A stretch of DNA of 50,189 nucleotides from Saprospiraceae bacterium. GTDB lineage: Bacteria; Bacteroidota; Bacteroidia; Chitinophagales; Saprospiraceae. Where the stretch lies: positions 1 to 50,189 of the forward strand of contig JABSSL010000102.1 of NCBI GenBank assembly GCA_013214355.1. The letters run 5' to 3'. The position numbers were made by a program, and so were the translations under genes. Shown piece after piece: positions 17,493 through 25,806 of the stretch (its first letter is position 1; each line of letters begins with the position of its first letter). The notes below the pieces were generated by a model. It was not told the origin of the DNA. It was given only the letters and a program-made list of their open reading frames with translations, and made no database searches.

Positions 17493-18902
17493 ATGTATAT
17501 ACCAGAAAGCATTATGCATACGAGAAAACAATCCCAAACTAAAAAGACCAAAACATCGCAGGACAAGCCTCCGGTCACTACTGTGGAGTTTACAGCTGCC
17601 GAACGAACGATCAGTGTCGTAAAGGAGCAGCAAAACTTACTAGATGCTGCCGTGATTCATCGCATTCCTCATATGCAAGAGTGCGGTGGACATGGAAAAT
17701 GTACGACCTGTCGCGTCCGCATCATTGACGGTATTGACAATGTATCTCCGCGCAATGAACTGGAGACCCACTTAGCTAGTTGTCGGGAATGGGATTCCTC
17801 GGTACGACTGGCCTGCCAGACGAAGGTTCATGGCCCCGTTAAAGTGGAACGTTTAGTAAAAACCTTTGGAGACGTGAGCTTACTACAAGGAGAAGGCTTA
17901 GAGCAGAGTGGAGGGAAAGAACAGTACTTAGCTATTCTTTTCTGTGATATGCGCAATTTCACCCCCTTTGTGGAAAGTAATCTAGCCTTTGACGTCGTAC
18001 ACATTATCAATCGCTTATTCGCCGTATTGGGCGAGCCTATCCTCATGAATAATGGATTAATCTATCAATATGTGGGAGATGAGATCGTTGGTCTGTTTGG
18101 TTTGGAATCACAAACAGCGGAAGAGAGTTGTATGGCTGCCTTGCGCGCGGCTTTGGGTATGCGCACGGCTCTTCAGCAATTGAATGATGAACTGATGAGT
18201 GAATTCGGCATGGAAATCGAAATCGGAGTTGGTATCCATTTCGGACCAGTCATCGTGGGGAAAATGGGACATCCTAGTCATAGGCAATTTAGTATTATCG
18301 GAGATGCTGCCAATGTAACAAGTCGCATCCAGGCCGTCAACAAGACTATGCGTACCCAAATCTTAGCTTCGGAAGCTTTGCTTGACGAATTGCCAGAAGA
18401 AACCGTATCCGTCGGGAGGTTTAAACGCATCCCATTGAAGGGTAAAAGTCATCCCGTTCGCATCATTGAAGTTATTGGCTTCAATCAGCCCGATGACATC
18501 TTTCTCATTCAACAAAGCATGCCTTTCCTATTTGCGCATGAAAGCGCATTTGCCGCAGCATTCTACCGCCGTCTTTTCGAAAAAGCCCCACAAGCCCGAC
18601 AATTATTCAAAGGCAATATGGACCGGCAGGTAGCCCTATTAAGTCATGTCCTAAAAGGAACCGTCTACGCCCTCTGCCGTCCACAAAACCTCGTTATGGG
18701 ACTCCAAGAACTAGGTAAGAGACACATCTCCTATGGTGTCAAAAAAGAGCATTTTGCCCTGGTCAAAGAGGTGCTTCTAGAAACCTTATCTTCCAGCATT
18801 GGAAAAGGATATAACCCCTTAACTCACCAAGCCTGGGACCGCGTACTAGACATCGCCTTTCAGCAAATGCAAGTCCCCATGGATAAAGCCGATCAGGGAT
18901 AA
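17493..18902 (+). CDS. [2Fe-2S] ferredoxin - class III nucleotide cyclase - globin protein
   Basis: A 469-residue three-domain protein, numbered from the ATG at 17493 (ATG at 17514 is an alternative; a TTG lies at 17451). Residues about 29-115 are a plant-type [2Fe-2S] ferredoxin with ligands C64-x5-C70-x2-C73-x34-C108. Residues about 145-335 are a class III adenylate/guanylate cyclase with metal-binding D152 (FCDMRNFT) and D196 (YVGDE) and transition-state N274 and R278 (GDAANVTSR). Residues about 336-460 form a flavohaemoglobin-like globin with predicted proximal H411 (LGKRHISYGV). No membrane segment is seen, so it should be a soluble enzyme. The base specificity is unclear because the usual D/C position is S. 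Haem and the iron-sulfur cluster are likely inputs for O2, NO or redox state; this is inference. Confidence 0.9.
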   Translation: MYIPESIMHTRKQSQTKKTKTSQDKPPVTTVEFTAAERTISVVKEQQNLLDAAVIHRIPHMQECGGHGKCTTCRVRIIDGIDNVSPRNELETHLASCREWDSSVRLACQTKVHGPVKVERLVKTFGDVSLLQGEGLEQSGGKEQYLAILFCDMRNFTPFVESNLAFDVVHIINRLFAVLGEPILMNNGLIYQYVGDEIVGLFGLESQTAEESCMAALRAALGMRTALQQLNDELMSEFGMEIEIGVGIHFGPVIVGKMGHPSHRQFSIIGDAANVTSRIQAVNKTMRTQILASEALLDELPEETVSVGRFKRIPLKGKSHPVRIIEVIGFNQPDDIFLIQQSMPFLFAHESAFAAAFYRRLFEKAPQARQLFKGNMDRQVALLSHVLKGTVYALCRPQNLVMGLQELGKRHISYGVKKEHFALVKEVLLETLSSSIGKGYNPLTHQAWDRVLDIAFQQMQVPMDKADQG

Positions 18903-19306
18903 TGCTGTAGACCCGTAAATGGAATCGGTAATATTACGGCCTGAGCAAGCGGAGCTCCGTCTTGACGTGCCGGTTCCCAATTTGGCATCATTTGCAGGAT
19001 CTGGATCGCAGCTACCGCTAGGTCATCATCTACTCTATTGATGACTGAGATATTGGATAAAGATCCATCTTCATTTACTATGAACTTGAGTTTTACCACT
19101 ACCTCCTCTTTCTCGATAGCATTGCTGTAGGGATACTTCATCTTGGTTTCCAGGTACTCGAATAGGGCATTAGGACCGCCTGGGAATCTAGGCTTGCTCT
19201 CGATCTTACTCGCCCGTGTCTCTCCTTCCACCACTTGTCCGGATCGAGGAACAAATTGTATCAGCATTATCATCAAGGTGAGTAGGAGTATTGTAGGTTT
19301 TAACAT
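18893..19306 (-). CDS. TonB C-terminal domain protein
   Basis: A 137-residue protein when started at the ATG at 19306, which opens directly into a hydrophobic anchor (MLKPTILLLTLMIMLIQF). An upstream start at 19465 would add 53 residues with no membrane signal and collide with the next gene. The rest is a TonB C-terminal fold: PRFPGG...LFEYLETKMKYP, VVVKFIV-type strand, NEDGSLSNISVI and the final helix and strand (PNWEPARQDG). TonB C-terminal domains pass energy from the ExbB/ExbD motor to outer-membrane receptors. This short form has no long proline-rich spacer. It overlaps the cyclase gene by 10 bases tail to tail. Confidence 0.85.
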   Translation of the reverse strand: MLKPTILLLTLMIMLIQFVPRSGQVVEGETRASKIESKPRFPGGPNALFEYLETKMKYPYSNAIEKEEVVVKLKFIVNEDGSLSNISVINRVDDDLAVAAIQILQMMPNWEPARQDGAPLAQAVILPIPFTGLQHYP

Positions 19307-19491
19307 GGGTACCAAATTTTTCAGTGTTTTCAGTTGAGTTGTAGTATTTGGAGTACATTTTATGGATTGGTCTAGCAAGGGCCCATATTTGTTACCCCTT
19401 TCTCTTTTTTCCTGCCTAAAGTATGCTAGTTGTCCGCGCAAAAGCTGATGAAAAGCAACTATCATTTGCCGGAAGCTGGTATTTTTACAGC

Positions 19492-20214
19492 ATGTTCTTA
19501 CATGATCGTTCTCACCAAATCGAGCAACTAGATAATTTTGAACTTAGCGGTACCAAACTGCGTAGGACGCTACGGGAATTGGGGCTGATCAACCGCCTTT
19601 TTGGGAATGTCCGTATGGTGAAGAGAAGCATCTGGCGAGAAATGAAAAAAGCAAACCTAAATCAGGCCACCATAGTGGACTTGGGCTGTGGAGGTGGAGA
19701 TCTATTGGCCGCTCTAGCTCAGTCGGCTGAACGAAAGGGCTATGAATTGCAACTGATAGGCATTGACGGCAACCCGGCCAGCCTCTCCTTCGCCGAAGAA
19801 CGGTATGCAAAATTAAAGGTTATTCGTTTCCAAGAGGCTGACATTGGTCAGCCTGAGTTCCAGGTTCCTCCTTGCGATTTTCTGATCAGCAGTCACTTCT
19901 TATATCACTTGCCCGACCAGGAATTGCCAGCTTTCTTACAAAAGCAGTTAAAACGGGTAAGGCAAGCTGCCATCTTCAGTGAATTAGACCGTCACTTTAT
20001 TGCCTTACAATTATTCAAATTTGTTTCTTTGTTATTGGGTTTTAGCAAGATGACCCGGCAGGATGGTCAAACAGCAGTGAGACGAGCTTTTCGCAGGAAA
20101 GAACTCGTTGACATCCTGCAACGAACATCCTTCGTACATTACCGCTTAGCCTATAAATGGGCATTTCGTCACCTTTTAACGATCTACTGTTCACATGATG
20201 ACCTTTCTCAATGA
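19492..20214 (+). CDS. SAM-dependent methyltransferase (class I)
   Basis: A 240-residue class I methyltransferase. The start at 19492 is chosen because the protein then begins MFLHDRS, a typical opening of this subgroup; an ATG 69 bases upstream would add a poorly conserved tail. The SAM-binding motif is VDLGCGGGDLL (about residues 72-82), followed by an acidic residue at the end of strand 2 (IGIDGN) and the HFLYHLPD segment. Relatives in Bacteroidota occur beside type III polyketide synthases and modify phenolic or isoprenoid products, but no such synthase is in this window. The gene overlaps the next one by 20 bases, so translation is coupled. Confidence 0.88.
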   Translation: MFLHDRSHQIEQLDNFELSGTKLRRTLRELGLINRLFGNVRMVKRSIWREMKKANLNQATIVDLGCGGGDLLAALAQSAERKGYELQLIGIDGNPASLSFAEERYAKLKVIRFQEADIGQPEFQVPPCDFLISSHFLYHLPDQELPAFLQKQLKRVRQAAIFSELDRHFIALQLFKFVSLLLGFSKMTRQDGQTAVRRAFRRKELVDILQRTSFVHYRLAYKWAFRHLLTIYCSHDDLSQ

Positions 20215-20617
20215 TTGGATACAAAAACTAATGCAAACACCTGGCAGTTTATGGATGGTTTATATTATCGTCTATTTCATTTGGGGTGTTTTGATGCACA
20301 ACTTTGGTATCTACACTAAAATTGCTCGCTTTAAACATTGGTGGCAAATCATCACCTGTTACATCTTATATATGATTCCTATTTCGATCCTCCTGGATGG
20401 CCTCCCGTGGTATCAGCAATATGCCTATGGCCTATTCTTTATGGGGATTCTTGAGTTTGGAGGATACGCCATCAAATCTTCAACGGCCTTTGAGCATAAC
20501 ATTCTTGATCGTTTTTTTGGTGAACGTAACTTTGCGTTAGGTATGACTCTTTTCTTCGCGTCCTATTTTCCACTTGGGAACGGGGCAGTACATGCCTTTC
20601 ATAACTTGTTGTTCTGA
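20195..20617 (+). CDS. Small membrane protein, unknown function
   Basis: A 140-residue protein with four predicted membrane segments (about residues 18-36, 49-66, 73-92 and 112-130) and aromatic-rich turns (YQQYAYG, FEHNILDRFFGERNF). It overlaps the methyltransferase by 20 bases and lies 23 bases before a peptidase gene, so it belongs to a four-gene run. I do not recognise the family. The charged motif ERNF near the last segment could hold a functional site, but this is speculation. Confidence 0.75.
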   Translation: MMTFLNDWIQKLMQTPGSLWMVYIIVYFIWGVLMHNFGIYTKIARFKHWWQIITCYILYMIPISILLDGLPWYQQYAYGLFFMGILEFGGYAIKSSTAFEHNILDRFFGERNFALGMTLFFASYFPLGNGAVHAFHNLLF

Positions 20618-20640
20618 TTCAATTTGGTGAAATACAGCCT

Positions 20641-22368
20641 ATGTTTCAACGCTTTGCCCTGCTTTTGTCGACTATCTCTTTCATCACCTTCATGCAAGCC
20701 CAAGAAGGTTCATCGGTCATCGAAAAATATTTAGAGATTGTAAATGATCGTTTCGAGGCGGAGCGAGCTTTCACCACCACGGATTTCGTCTCTCAACAAT
20801 GGCGAATTCCCGGCAATCATGGCTTTGACACCAGCATTTACTACGTGCAACAGATCCTGGAAGAGGCGGGCTTCGTTCTGCAAGAACATGCAAAACCCGG
20901 CCAAGCTCATTACCGCCTAGAACGATATCCACTCCGCCGGCCTACCTGGGAACCGGTCAGCGCCCAACTGTCCCTTAAAGGCATGGAAAAGCCTATCCTC
21001 GATTTCTCGAGCAATAGGAACATGATTGCGATCAATAGCTTTTCCACCCCAGCGGAAGGACAAGATGCTTCTGTAGTATTTGTGGAAGCTTGCAGCCCAA
21101 CAGCTATTAAGAAAGCCAAGGTAAAGGGTAAGGTGGTAGCAGGGAAGTGCAATGTATATCAATTGTTTCGAACAGCTGTGATAAAAGAAGGAGCCATAGG
21201 TGTCTTGGCCTACAGCATACCCAAATACAATCAACCCGAGCAATATCCCAATTCCATTACTTTCCGTACCATAGGATTTAATAGCGAAGCCAAAGCATGG
21301 GGCATTAACCTATCTTATGCAGCTTGGCAAGCTTTGCAGGCCGCCAAGGAAGCCGGCCCCGTCGAGATTCACACCAATATTCAGACCAAGATCTATCCCT
21401 CTGAAGAACTCACCCTGGTAGCAGAAATCCCTGGTCAGTTGAAGCCGGACGAACGTTTTGTGTTTAGTGCACACGTCCAGGAGCCCGGGGCTAATGACAA
21501 TGCCTCCGGGGTTGGAACGCTTGCTGAAATGGCTCGAGTGGCCATTAATCTGTATAAAGACAAACGGATCAACCCACAGCGGACACTCACCTTCCTATGG
21601 GGAGATGAAATTCTTTCGACCCGGCGATTTATCCAACAGGATCAAGCCCGGGCCAAGGGTATTAAATGGGGCTTAAGCCTAGACATGGTCGGAGAAGATA
21701 CCGAAAAAACAGGTGGAACTTTTTTGATTGAAAAAATGCCCGATCCTTCTGCGATCTGGACTCGTGGTGAGGATAAGCACACGGAATGGGGTGCAAGTCC
21801 AGTGTCTAAATCCGATTTGAATCCACACTACTTCAATGACTTCATGGAAAAAGTTTGTCGATCGCAGGCTAGTCGAAATGGTTGGATCGTTAACACGAAT
21901 CCTTTTGAAGGAGGGAGTGACCATCAACCTTTTCTCAATGCTAAGATACCAGGGCTATTATTTTGGCACTTCACGGATGTATTTTACCACACCGATGCGG
22001 ATAGGATTGACAAAGTTTCCCCAAAAACATTGTATAATGTAGGGGTAAGTGCCTTGACAAGTGCACTGGCACTAACGGAAGGAGGTGAGGTAGTGGCGCT
22101 GGAACTACATGATGTATTACAAGCTGCTGCGGACAAGAGGTTGAAGACTGAAAGAAAACTTTCTTTACAGGCGCTGGATGAGGGTAGCGAGAGAAAAAAA
22201 GAGGAAGATATATGTAATACCTGGATTGACTGGTATATTAGAAGTACACCTACCATAAAAGACGTACTTTTGGGAACGGACTCCCCCGAACTGCAAAAGA
22301 AACTACAGCAGGCCGAAAAACACCTGCTAAAAACCCAAAAGGAAACCCTGAAACTGTTACAGAAGTAA
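20641..22368 (+). CDS. Secreted M28-family metallopeptidase
   Basis: A 575-residue secreted or periplasmic protein with a signal peptide (about residues 1-20, cut after FMQA). The C-terminal half carries M28 (aminopeptidase Y-type) zinc ligands: H278 (SAHVQ), D286 (GANDNASG), the D322-E323 pair (catalytic and metal position, usually EE), D348 (SLDMVG) and H450 (FYHTD). The ANDNASG motif is diagnostic. The N-terminal half (about 100-260) looks like a protease-associated insert. Such enzymes release N-terminal amino acids or hydrolyse modified peptides. The gene is third of a run with a methyltransferase and an SDR. Confidence 0.85.
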   Translation: MFQRFALLLSTISFITFMQAQEGSSVIEKYLEIVNDRFEAERAFTTTDFVSQQWRIPGNHGFDTSIYYVQQILEEAGFVLQEHAKPGQAHYRLERYPLRRPTWEPVSAQLSLKGMEKPILDFSSNRNMIAINSFSTPAEGQDASVVFVEACSPTAIKKAKVKGKVVAGKCNVYQLFRTAVIKEGAIGVLAYSIPKYNQPEQYPNSITFRTIGFNSEAKAWGINLSYAAWQALQAAKEAGPVEIHTNIQTKIYPSEELTLVAEIPGQLKPDERFVFSAHVQEPGANDNASGVGTLAEMARVAINLYKDKRINPQRTLTFLWGDEILSTRRFIQQDQARAKGIKWGLSLDMVGEDTEKTGGTFLIEKMPDPSAIWTRGEDKHTEWGASPVSKSDLNPHYFNDFMEKVCRSQASRNGWIVNTNPFEGGSDHQPFLNAKIPGLLFWHFTDVFYHTDADRIDKVSPKTLYNVGVSALTSALALTEGGEVVALELHDVLQAAADKRLKTERKLSLQALDEGSERKKEEDICNTWIDWYIRSTPTIKDVLLGTDSPELQKKLQQAEKHLLKTQKETLKLLQK

Positions 22369-22386
22369 ATTACTAAGCTACCTTAG

Positions 22387-23181
22387 ATGAACGATGAAAA
22401 GACGGTATTAGTCACTGGCGGATCCAGTGGAATAGGCTATACCATATCAACCTACTTTGCTAAAGCAGGATTCCGGATCCTCTGGGTTTCTAAACCTGAA
22501 GAAGAACTTCGCCAAGCGCGCCAAGATTTACGCCAAGCGGTACCCAATGTCGAGATTCACACCTTTGCCCAGGACCTCAGTTTAGAAGGTGCGGCTCAAG
22601 CCACCCACGAATGGGCAAAAGGTTTTGGAAGCGTACATGTACTGATTAATAATGCGGGATTTGGAACGCATGGTTTTCTCCAAGATATCCCCCTTGAAAA
22701 AGAGGTAGACATGGTTCGCCTAAACGTCTTGGCGGTGTATCAATTGACCCGCTTGTTCCTCGACGATATGATAGCACAGGACCGTGGGACTATCATCAAT
22801 ATAAGCTCAAATTCTTCTTTCCAACCGGTGGCACGAATGACCACCTACTCTTCCACTAAGGCTTTTGTTACTCATTTTTCTAGAGGACTTCAGGAGGAAC
22901 TGACATTGCAGAAATCTAAGGTAAGAGTCCTTACCGTTTGCCCCTCGGCGATAGTGGATACACCTTTCTCAAAAGATATGAGAGATGTGAAGACCTTTAA
23001 TGGCTTGGTTTATACTACCGCTGCTGAGGTTGCCAAAGATGTTTGGCAGGCCTTTCAAAATCAGAAGACCTTCTTGATCACTGGCAAAAAAATGCGATTC
23101 TTCTACGCCCTTAGAAATCTAGTCCCCTATCCTCTCCAACAATACCTCGTAAGAAAGGAAACGGAGCGGTCTTCCTCCTAA
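22387..23181 (+). CDS. Short-chain dehydrogenase/reductase (SDR)
   Basis: A 264-residue SDR of the DltE/YqjQ-like type. Motifs: TGGSSGIG (about residues 10-17), NNAG, and the catalytic S...YxxxK (SSNSS...YSSTKAF). The last ~50 residues (KKMRFFYALRNLVPYPLQQYLVRK) form a basic, hydrophobic tail that may contact a membrane. It lies 18 bases after the peptidase gene and ends the run. The substrate is unknown. Confidence 0.88.
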   Translation: MNDEKTVLVTGGSSGIGYTISTYFAKAGFRILWVSKPEEELRQARQDLRQAVPNVEIHTFAQDLSLEGAAQATHEWAKGFGSVHVLINNAGFGTHGFLQDIPLEKEVDMVRLNVLAVYQLTRLFLDDMIAQDRGTIINISSNSSFQPVARMTTYSSTKAFVTHFSRGLQEELTLQKSKVRVLTVCPSAIVDTPFSKDMRDVKTFNGLVYTTAAEVAKDVWQAFQNQKTFLITGKKMRFFYALRNLVPYPLQQYLVRKETERSSS

Positions 23182-23292
23182 TTAGTCTGCTATTCCAGCA
23201 GCTCCATTTTGTGTTACCCCGCTAGTGCAACAGTTGGGTAAAATATGAGCTTTATCCACCCATTACTTACTCGAGTGATGATGGCTTTTATT

Positions 23293-23300
23293 TATCTTTG
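23293..23300 (+). promoter_or_regulatory. Candidate -7 promoter box of FG-GAP lipoprotein gene
   Basis: TATCTTTG matches the Bacteroidota -7 consensus TAnnTTTG exactly, 126 bases before the next start. No -33 TTG is found at the usual distance. The short open frame that runs through it (23245-23430) is therefore probably untranslated leader. Confidence 0.5.
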
Positions 23301-23426
23301 TCTCCACAAAAAAACGCTACCAGCCGGTAGACCGGGAAGTAAAACGCGAACAAGATTATCCAGGAAGCAGACCTTGATAGAGGTCACTTCTGTTCAACAT
23401 TTGGTACACTACTTAATCAAAAAAGG

Positions 23427-25706
23427 ATGAGCGCTAGAATAAGCTGGGGAACATTGAAATCCATTATTGTCTTACTGATATTATCAAGTTGTAATCCCAC
23501 TATCGACACGGATGGACCGACCAAGGCCCAGTACAAGGCAAAAGTAAAAGCTGACGATAGTACGATAGAGATGATCCAAAGAGTAAAAGCAGCAGGCACG
23601 GCTATCAAGGCCCAAGAAGCACGCTATATACTCAATCAGAAGAAAGTAGATCATTTCGAAAAGCAGCTGGACGAGATGGAGGTTGGAGCAGATCGAAATT
23701 TGGTACTGTATGATTATGGTATAGAGCTGCTAAGAGCTGGACATACGGATAAGGCCATTGAAGTTTTTACCAATTTCCATGACTTCTTCACGGACAAGAT
23801 ATTTCTCGATAAGCAAAAGACCTTGACAGAGTTCAAAACTCAACTGGGGGTCAGTTATCTGAGAAAGGCCGAACAGGAAAATTGTCTACTCAATCACAAC
23901 AACGAATCCTGTATCATCCCGATATCCAAGAAGGCTCAACATATCAATCGGGAGGGCTCTACCAAGGCTATTGAGTTCTTGGAGGCGTGCCTGGAGGTGA
24001 ATCCCTTCGACTATGAGATACAGTATTTGCTAAATATTGCATACATGACCCTCGGAGGATATCCAGATCAAGTCCCTGAGGAGTTCCTGATACCAGCAGA
24101 CTATTTTGAAACTAACAATTTTTCTAAGTTTTCAGATGTAGCCATGGATCTAGGCGTAGATGTGAATGAAATGTCTGGCGGTATCTGTTTGGATGACTTC
24201 AATGGAGATGGATTCCTCGACATGATGGTCTCGTCTTGGGGATTTGAGGATCAGATTCGCTACTTCGAAAATGATACGCAAGGTGGATTTACGGATAAGA
24301 CGGCTGAAACTGGACTGGTCGGTGTAACGGGCGGTCTCAATTTGAAGCATGCTGATTACAACAATGACGGTTTCCTGGATTTTATCATTTTGAGAGGGGC
24401 TTGGCTAGAAAACCAAGGCAAGGTTCCGAATTCTTTGATCCGGAATAATGGCGATGGCACCTTTACCGATGTGACCATCGAAGCAGGTCTGTACTCAGAA
24501 CGGCCCACTCAGACCGCCATCTGGGCGGACTTTAACTTGGATGGATGGATAGACATTTTCATCGCCAATGAATCTACGGATAAAGGGTTGAATACTTGTG
24601 AACTGTTTCTCAGTAATACGGATGGAACCTTTACTGAAATGGGCAAGACAGCAGGGCTCACGGAAACCGGATTTTTTAAGGGTGTGGATGCAGGTGATTT
24701 GAATAATGATGGTTATCCAGATCTCTATCTTTCCAATTTCAGTGGGAAAAACCTACTGTACCTGAACGCGGGGTCAAAAAATGATATCTCCTTTCAGTTG
24801 GCTTCAGATTCTGCTGGCGTTGCTGATCCTGTAGAAAGTTTTTCTACCTGGATATTTGATTACAACAATGACGGTTTCGAAGACATTTTTGTATCTGGTT
24901 ACTCCAATGCCGAAAAATCGCCAGCTAACATATTCATGGCCAATATTAGGAATCCCTACGATCCACGATTAGAGGATCATCGTCCGCGCTTATACCGCAA
25001 TAATGGCGATGGGACTTTCACCAATATAGCCAAAGCGTCTGGCATAGGAGAGCCACTGACCACCATGGGCTGTAATTATGGCGATTTAGACAATGATGGA
25101 TTCCTTGACTTCTATGCTGCCACGGGCGACCCAAGTTTTTTATCTATCGTCCCCAATAAAATGTATCGAAATCAGGGAGGGGAAACCTTCGAGGATGTCA
25201 CTTTCAGCGGTGGTTTTGGACACATCCAGAAAGGTCATGCTGTAGGATTTGCTGATTTGGACATGGATGGTGATCAAGATATCTATGCTGTCATGGGAGG
25301 CGCGTATGAGGGGGATAATTTCCAGAATGTGTTGTTTGAAAATCCAATCGGCAATCAGAATAGTTGGATTAATATCCGTTTAGAGGGTAGCACGAGTAAT
25401 CGTTCAGCGATAGGCGCCAAGGTTATCGCTACGGTCACCGAAGAAAGGAATACGAGAAAGATCTATCATACAGTTGGTTCGGGAGCAAGTTTTGGCGGTA
25501 ATAGCTTACTGGCAGAATTGGGTTTGGGCAAGGCTAAGCAGATCGATCAATTGGAAGTCATTTGGCCCAATCCGATCCGATCCGTTTCCACTTTCACATC
25601 CTTAGCGGTAAATCAAGTAATTAAGATCAAGGAAGGAGAAGAAAATCCGGTCCCGCTACCACTATCTCCGTTAAAGTTTCAGAAAATGGATCATCAACAT
25701 CATTAG
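23427..25706 (+). CDS. FG-GAP/VCBS repeat lipoprotein with ASPIC/UnbV domain
   Basis: A 759-residue surface or periplasmic lipoprotein: a hydrophobic signal with lipobox LLSSC (C22). An N-terminal helical part (about 60-220) contains a TPR-like unit (YGIELLRAGHTDKAIEVF). A beta-propeller follows, with at least seven calcium-binding loops of the type D-x-N-x-D-G-x-x-D (for example DFNGDGFLD, DYNNDGFLD, DLNNDGYPD, DLDMDGDQD). The C-terminal ~80 residues form an ASPIC/UnbV domain (NIRLEG...AIGAKV...ELGLG). The 759-residue length fits the CRTAC1-like family. The function is not known; binding to glycans or surface proteins is usually assumed. It converges on the SusD gene. Confidence 0.88.
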   Translation: MSARISWGTLKSIIVLLILSSCNPTIDTDGPTKAQYKAKVKADDSTIEMIQRVKAAGTAIKAQEARYILNQKKVDHFEKQLDEMEVGADRNLVLYDYGIELLRAGHTDKAIEVFTNFHDFFTDKIFLDKQKTLTEFKTQLGVSYLRKAEQENCLLNHNNESCIIPISKKAQHINREGSTKAIEFLEACLEVNPFDYEIQYLLNIAYMTLGGYPDQVPEEFLIPADYFETNNFSKFSDVAMDLGVDVNEMSGGICLDDFNGDGFLDMMVSSWGFEDQIRYFENDTQGGFTDKTAETGLVGVTGGLNLKHADYNNDGFLDFIILRGAWLENQGKVPNSLIRNNGDGTFTDVTIEAGLYSERPTQTAIWADFNLDGWIDIFIANESTDKGLNTCELFLSNTDGTFTEMGKTAGLTETGFFKGVDAGDLNNDGYPDLYLSNFSGKNLLYLNAGSKNDISFQLASDSAGVADPVESFSTWIFDYNNDGFEDIFVSGYSNAEKSPANIFMANIRNPYDPRLEDHRPRLYRNNGDGTFTNIAKASGIGEPLTTMGCNYGDLDNDGFLDFYAATGDPSFLSIVPNKMYRNQGGETFEDVTFSGGFGHIQKGHAVGFADLDMDGDQDIYAVMGGAYEGDNFQNVLFENPIGNQNSWINIRLEGSTSNRSAIGAKVIATVTEERNTRKIYHTVGSGASFGGNSLLAELGLGKAKQIDQLEVIWPNPIRSVSTFTSLAVNQVIKIKEGEENPVPLPLSPLKFQKMDHQHH

Positions 25707-25730
25707 ATCTGTTCTCTACTGAGGAGCTGG

Positions 25731-25772
25731 ACAAAAAAAGTGGCCCATCCATTCCGAGGAATGCATGGGCCA
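25731..25772 (-). terminator. Terminator of the SusCD operon
   Basis: The stem TGGCCCAT (25741-25748) / ATGGGCCA (25765-25772) is extended inside by CATTCC/GGAATG (25750-25755/25758-25763) around one C:C mismatch. Read on the minus strand it is followed by CTTTTTTTGT, the U-tract of an intrinsic terminator. It lies 34 bases past the SusD stop and can also separate the convergent plus-strand gene. Confidence 0.88.
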
Positions 25773-25806
25773 TTATGTGTAACCTAATTATAGGTTTGTG
25801 TCTCTA

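Noticed and set aside
13863-18902. A cAMP circuit linking the cyclase to the cNMP-like domain of the DUF294 protein
   Set aside because: The phosphate-binding cassette of that domain lacks the usual glutamate and arginine, so binding of a cyclic nucleotide is doubtful. The genes are also separated by about 1.7 kb and a minus-strand gene.
23245-23430. 61-codon frame before the FG-GAP lipoprotein gene
   Set aside because: It runs through an exact TAnnTTTG promoter box and overlaps the start of a well-supported gene.
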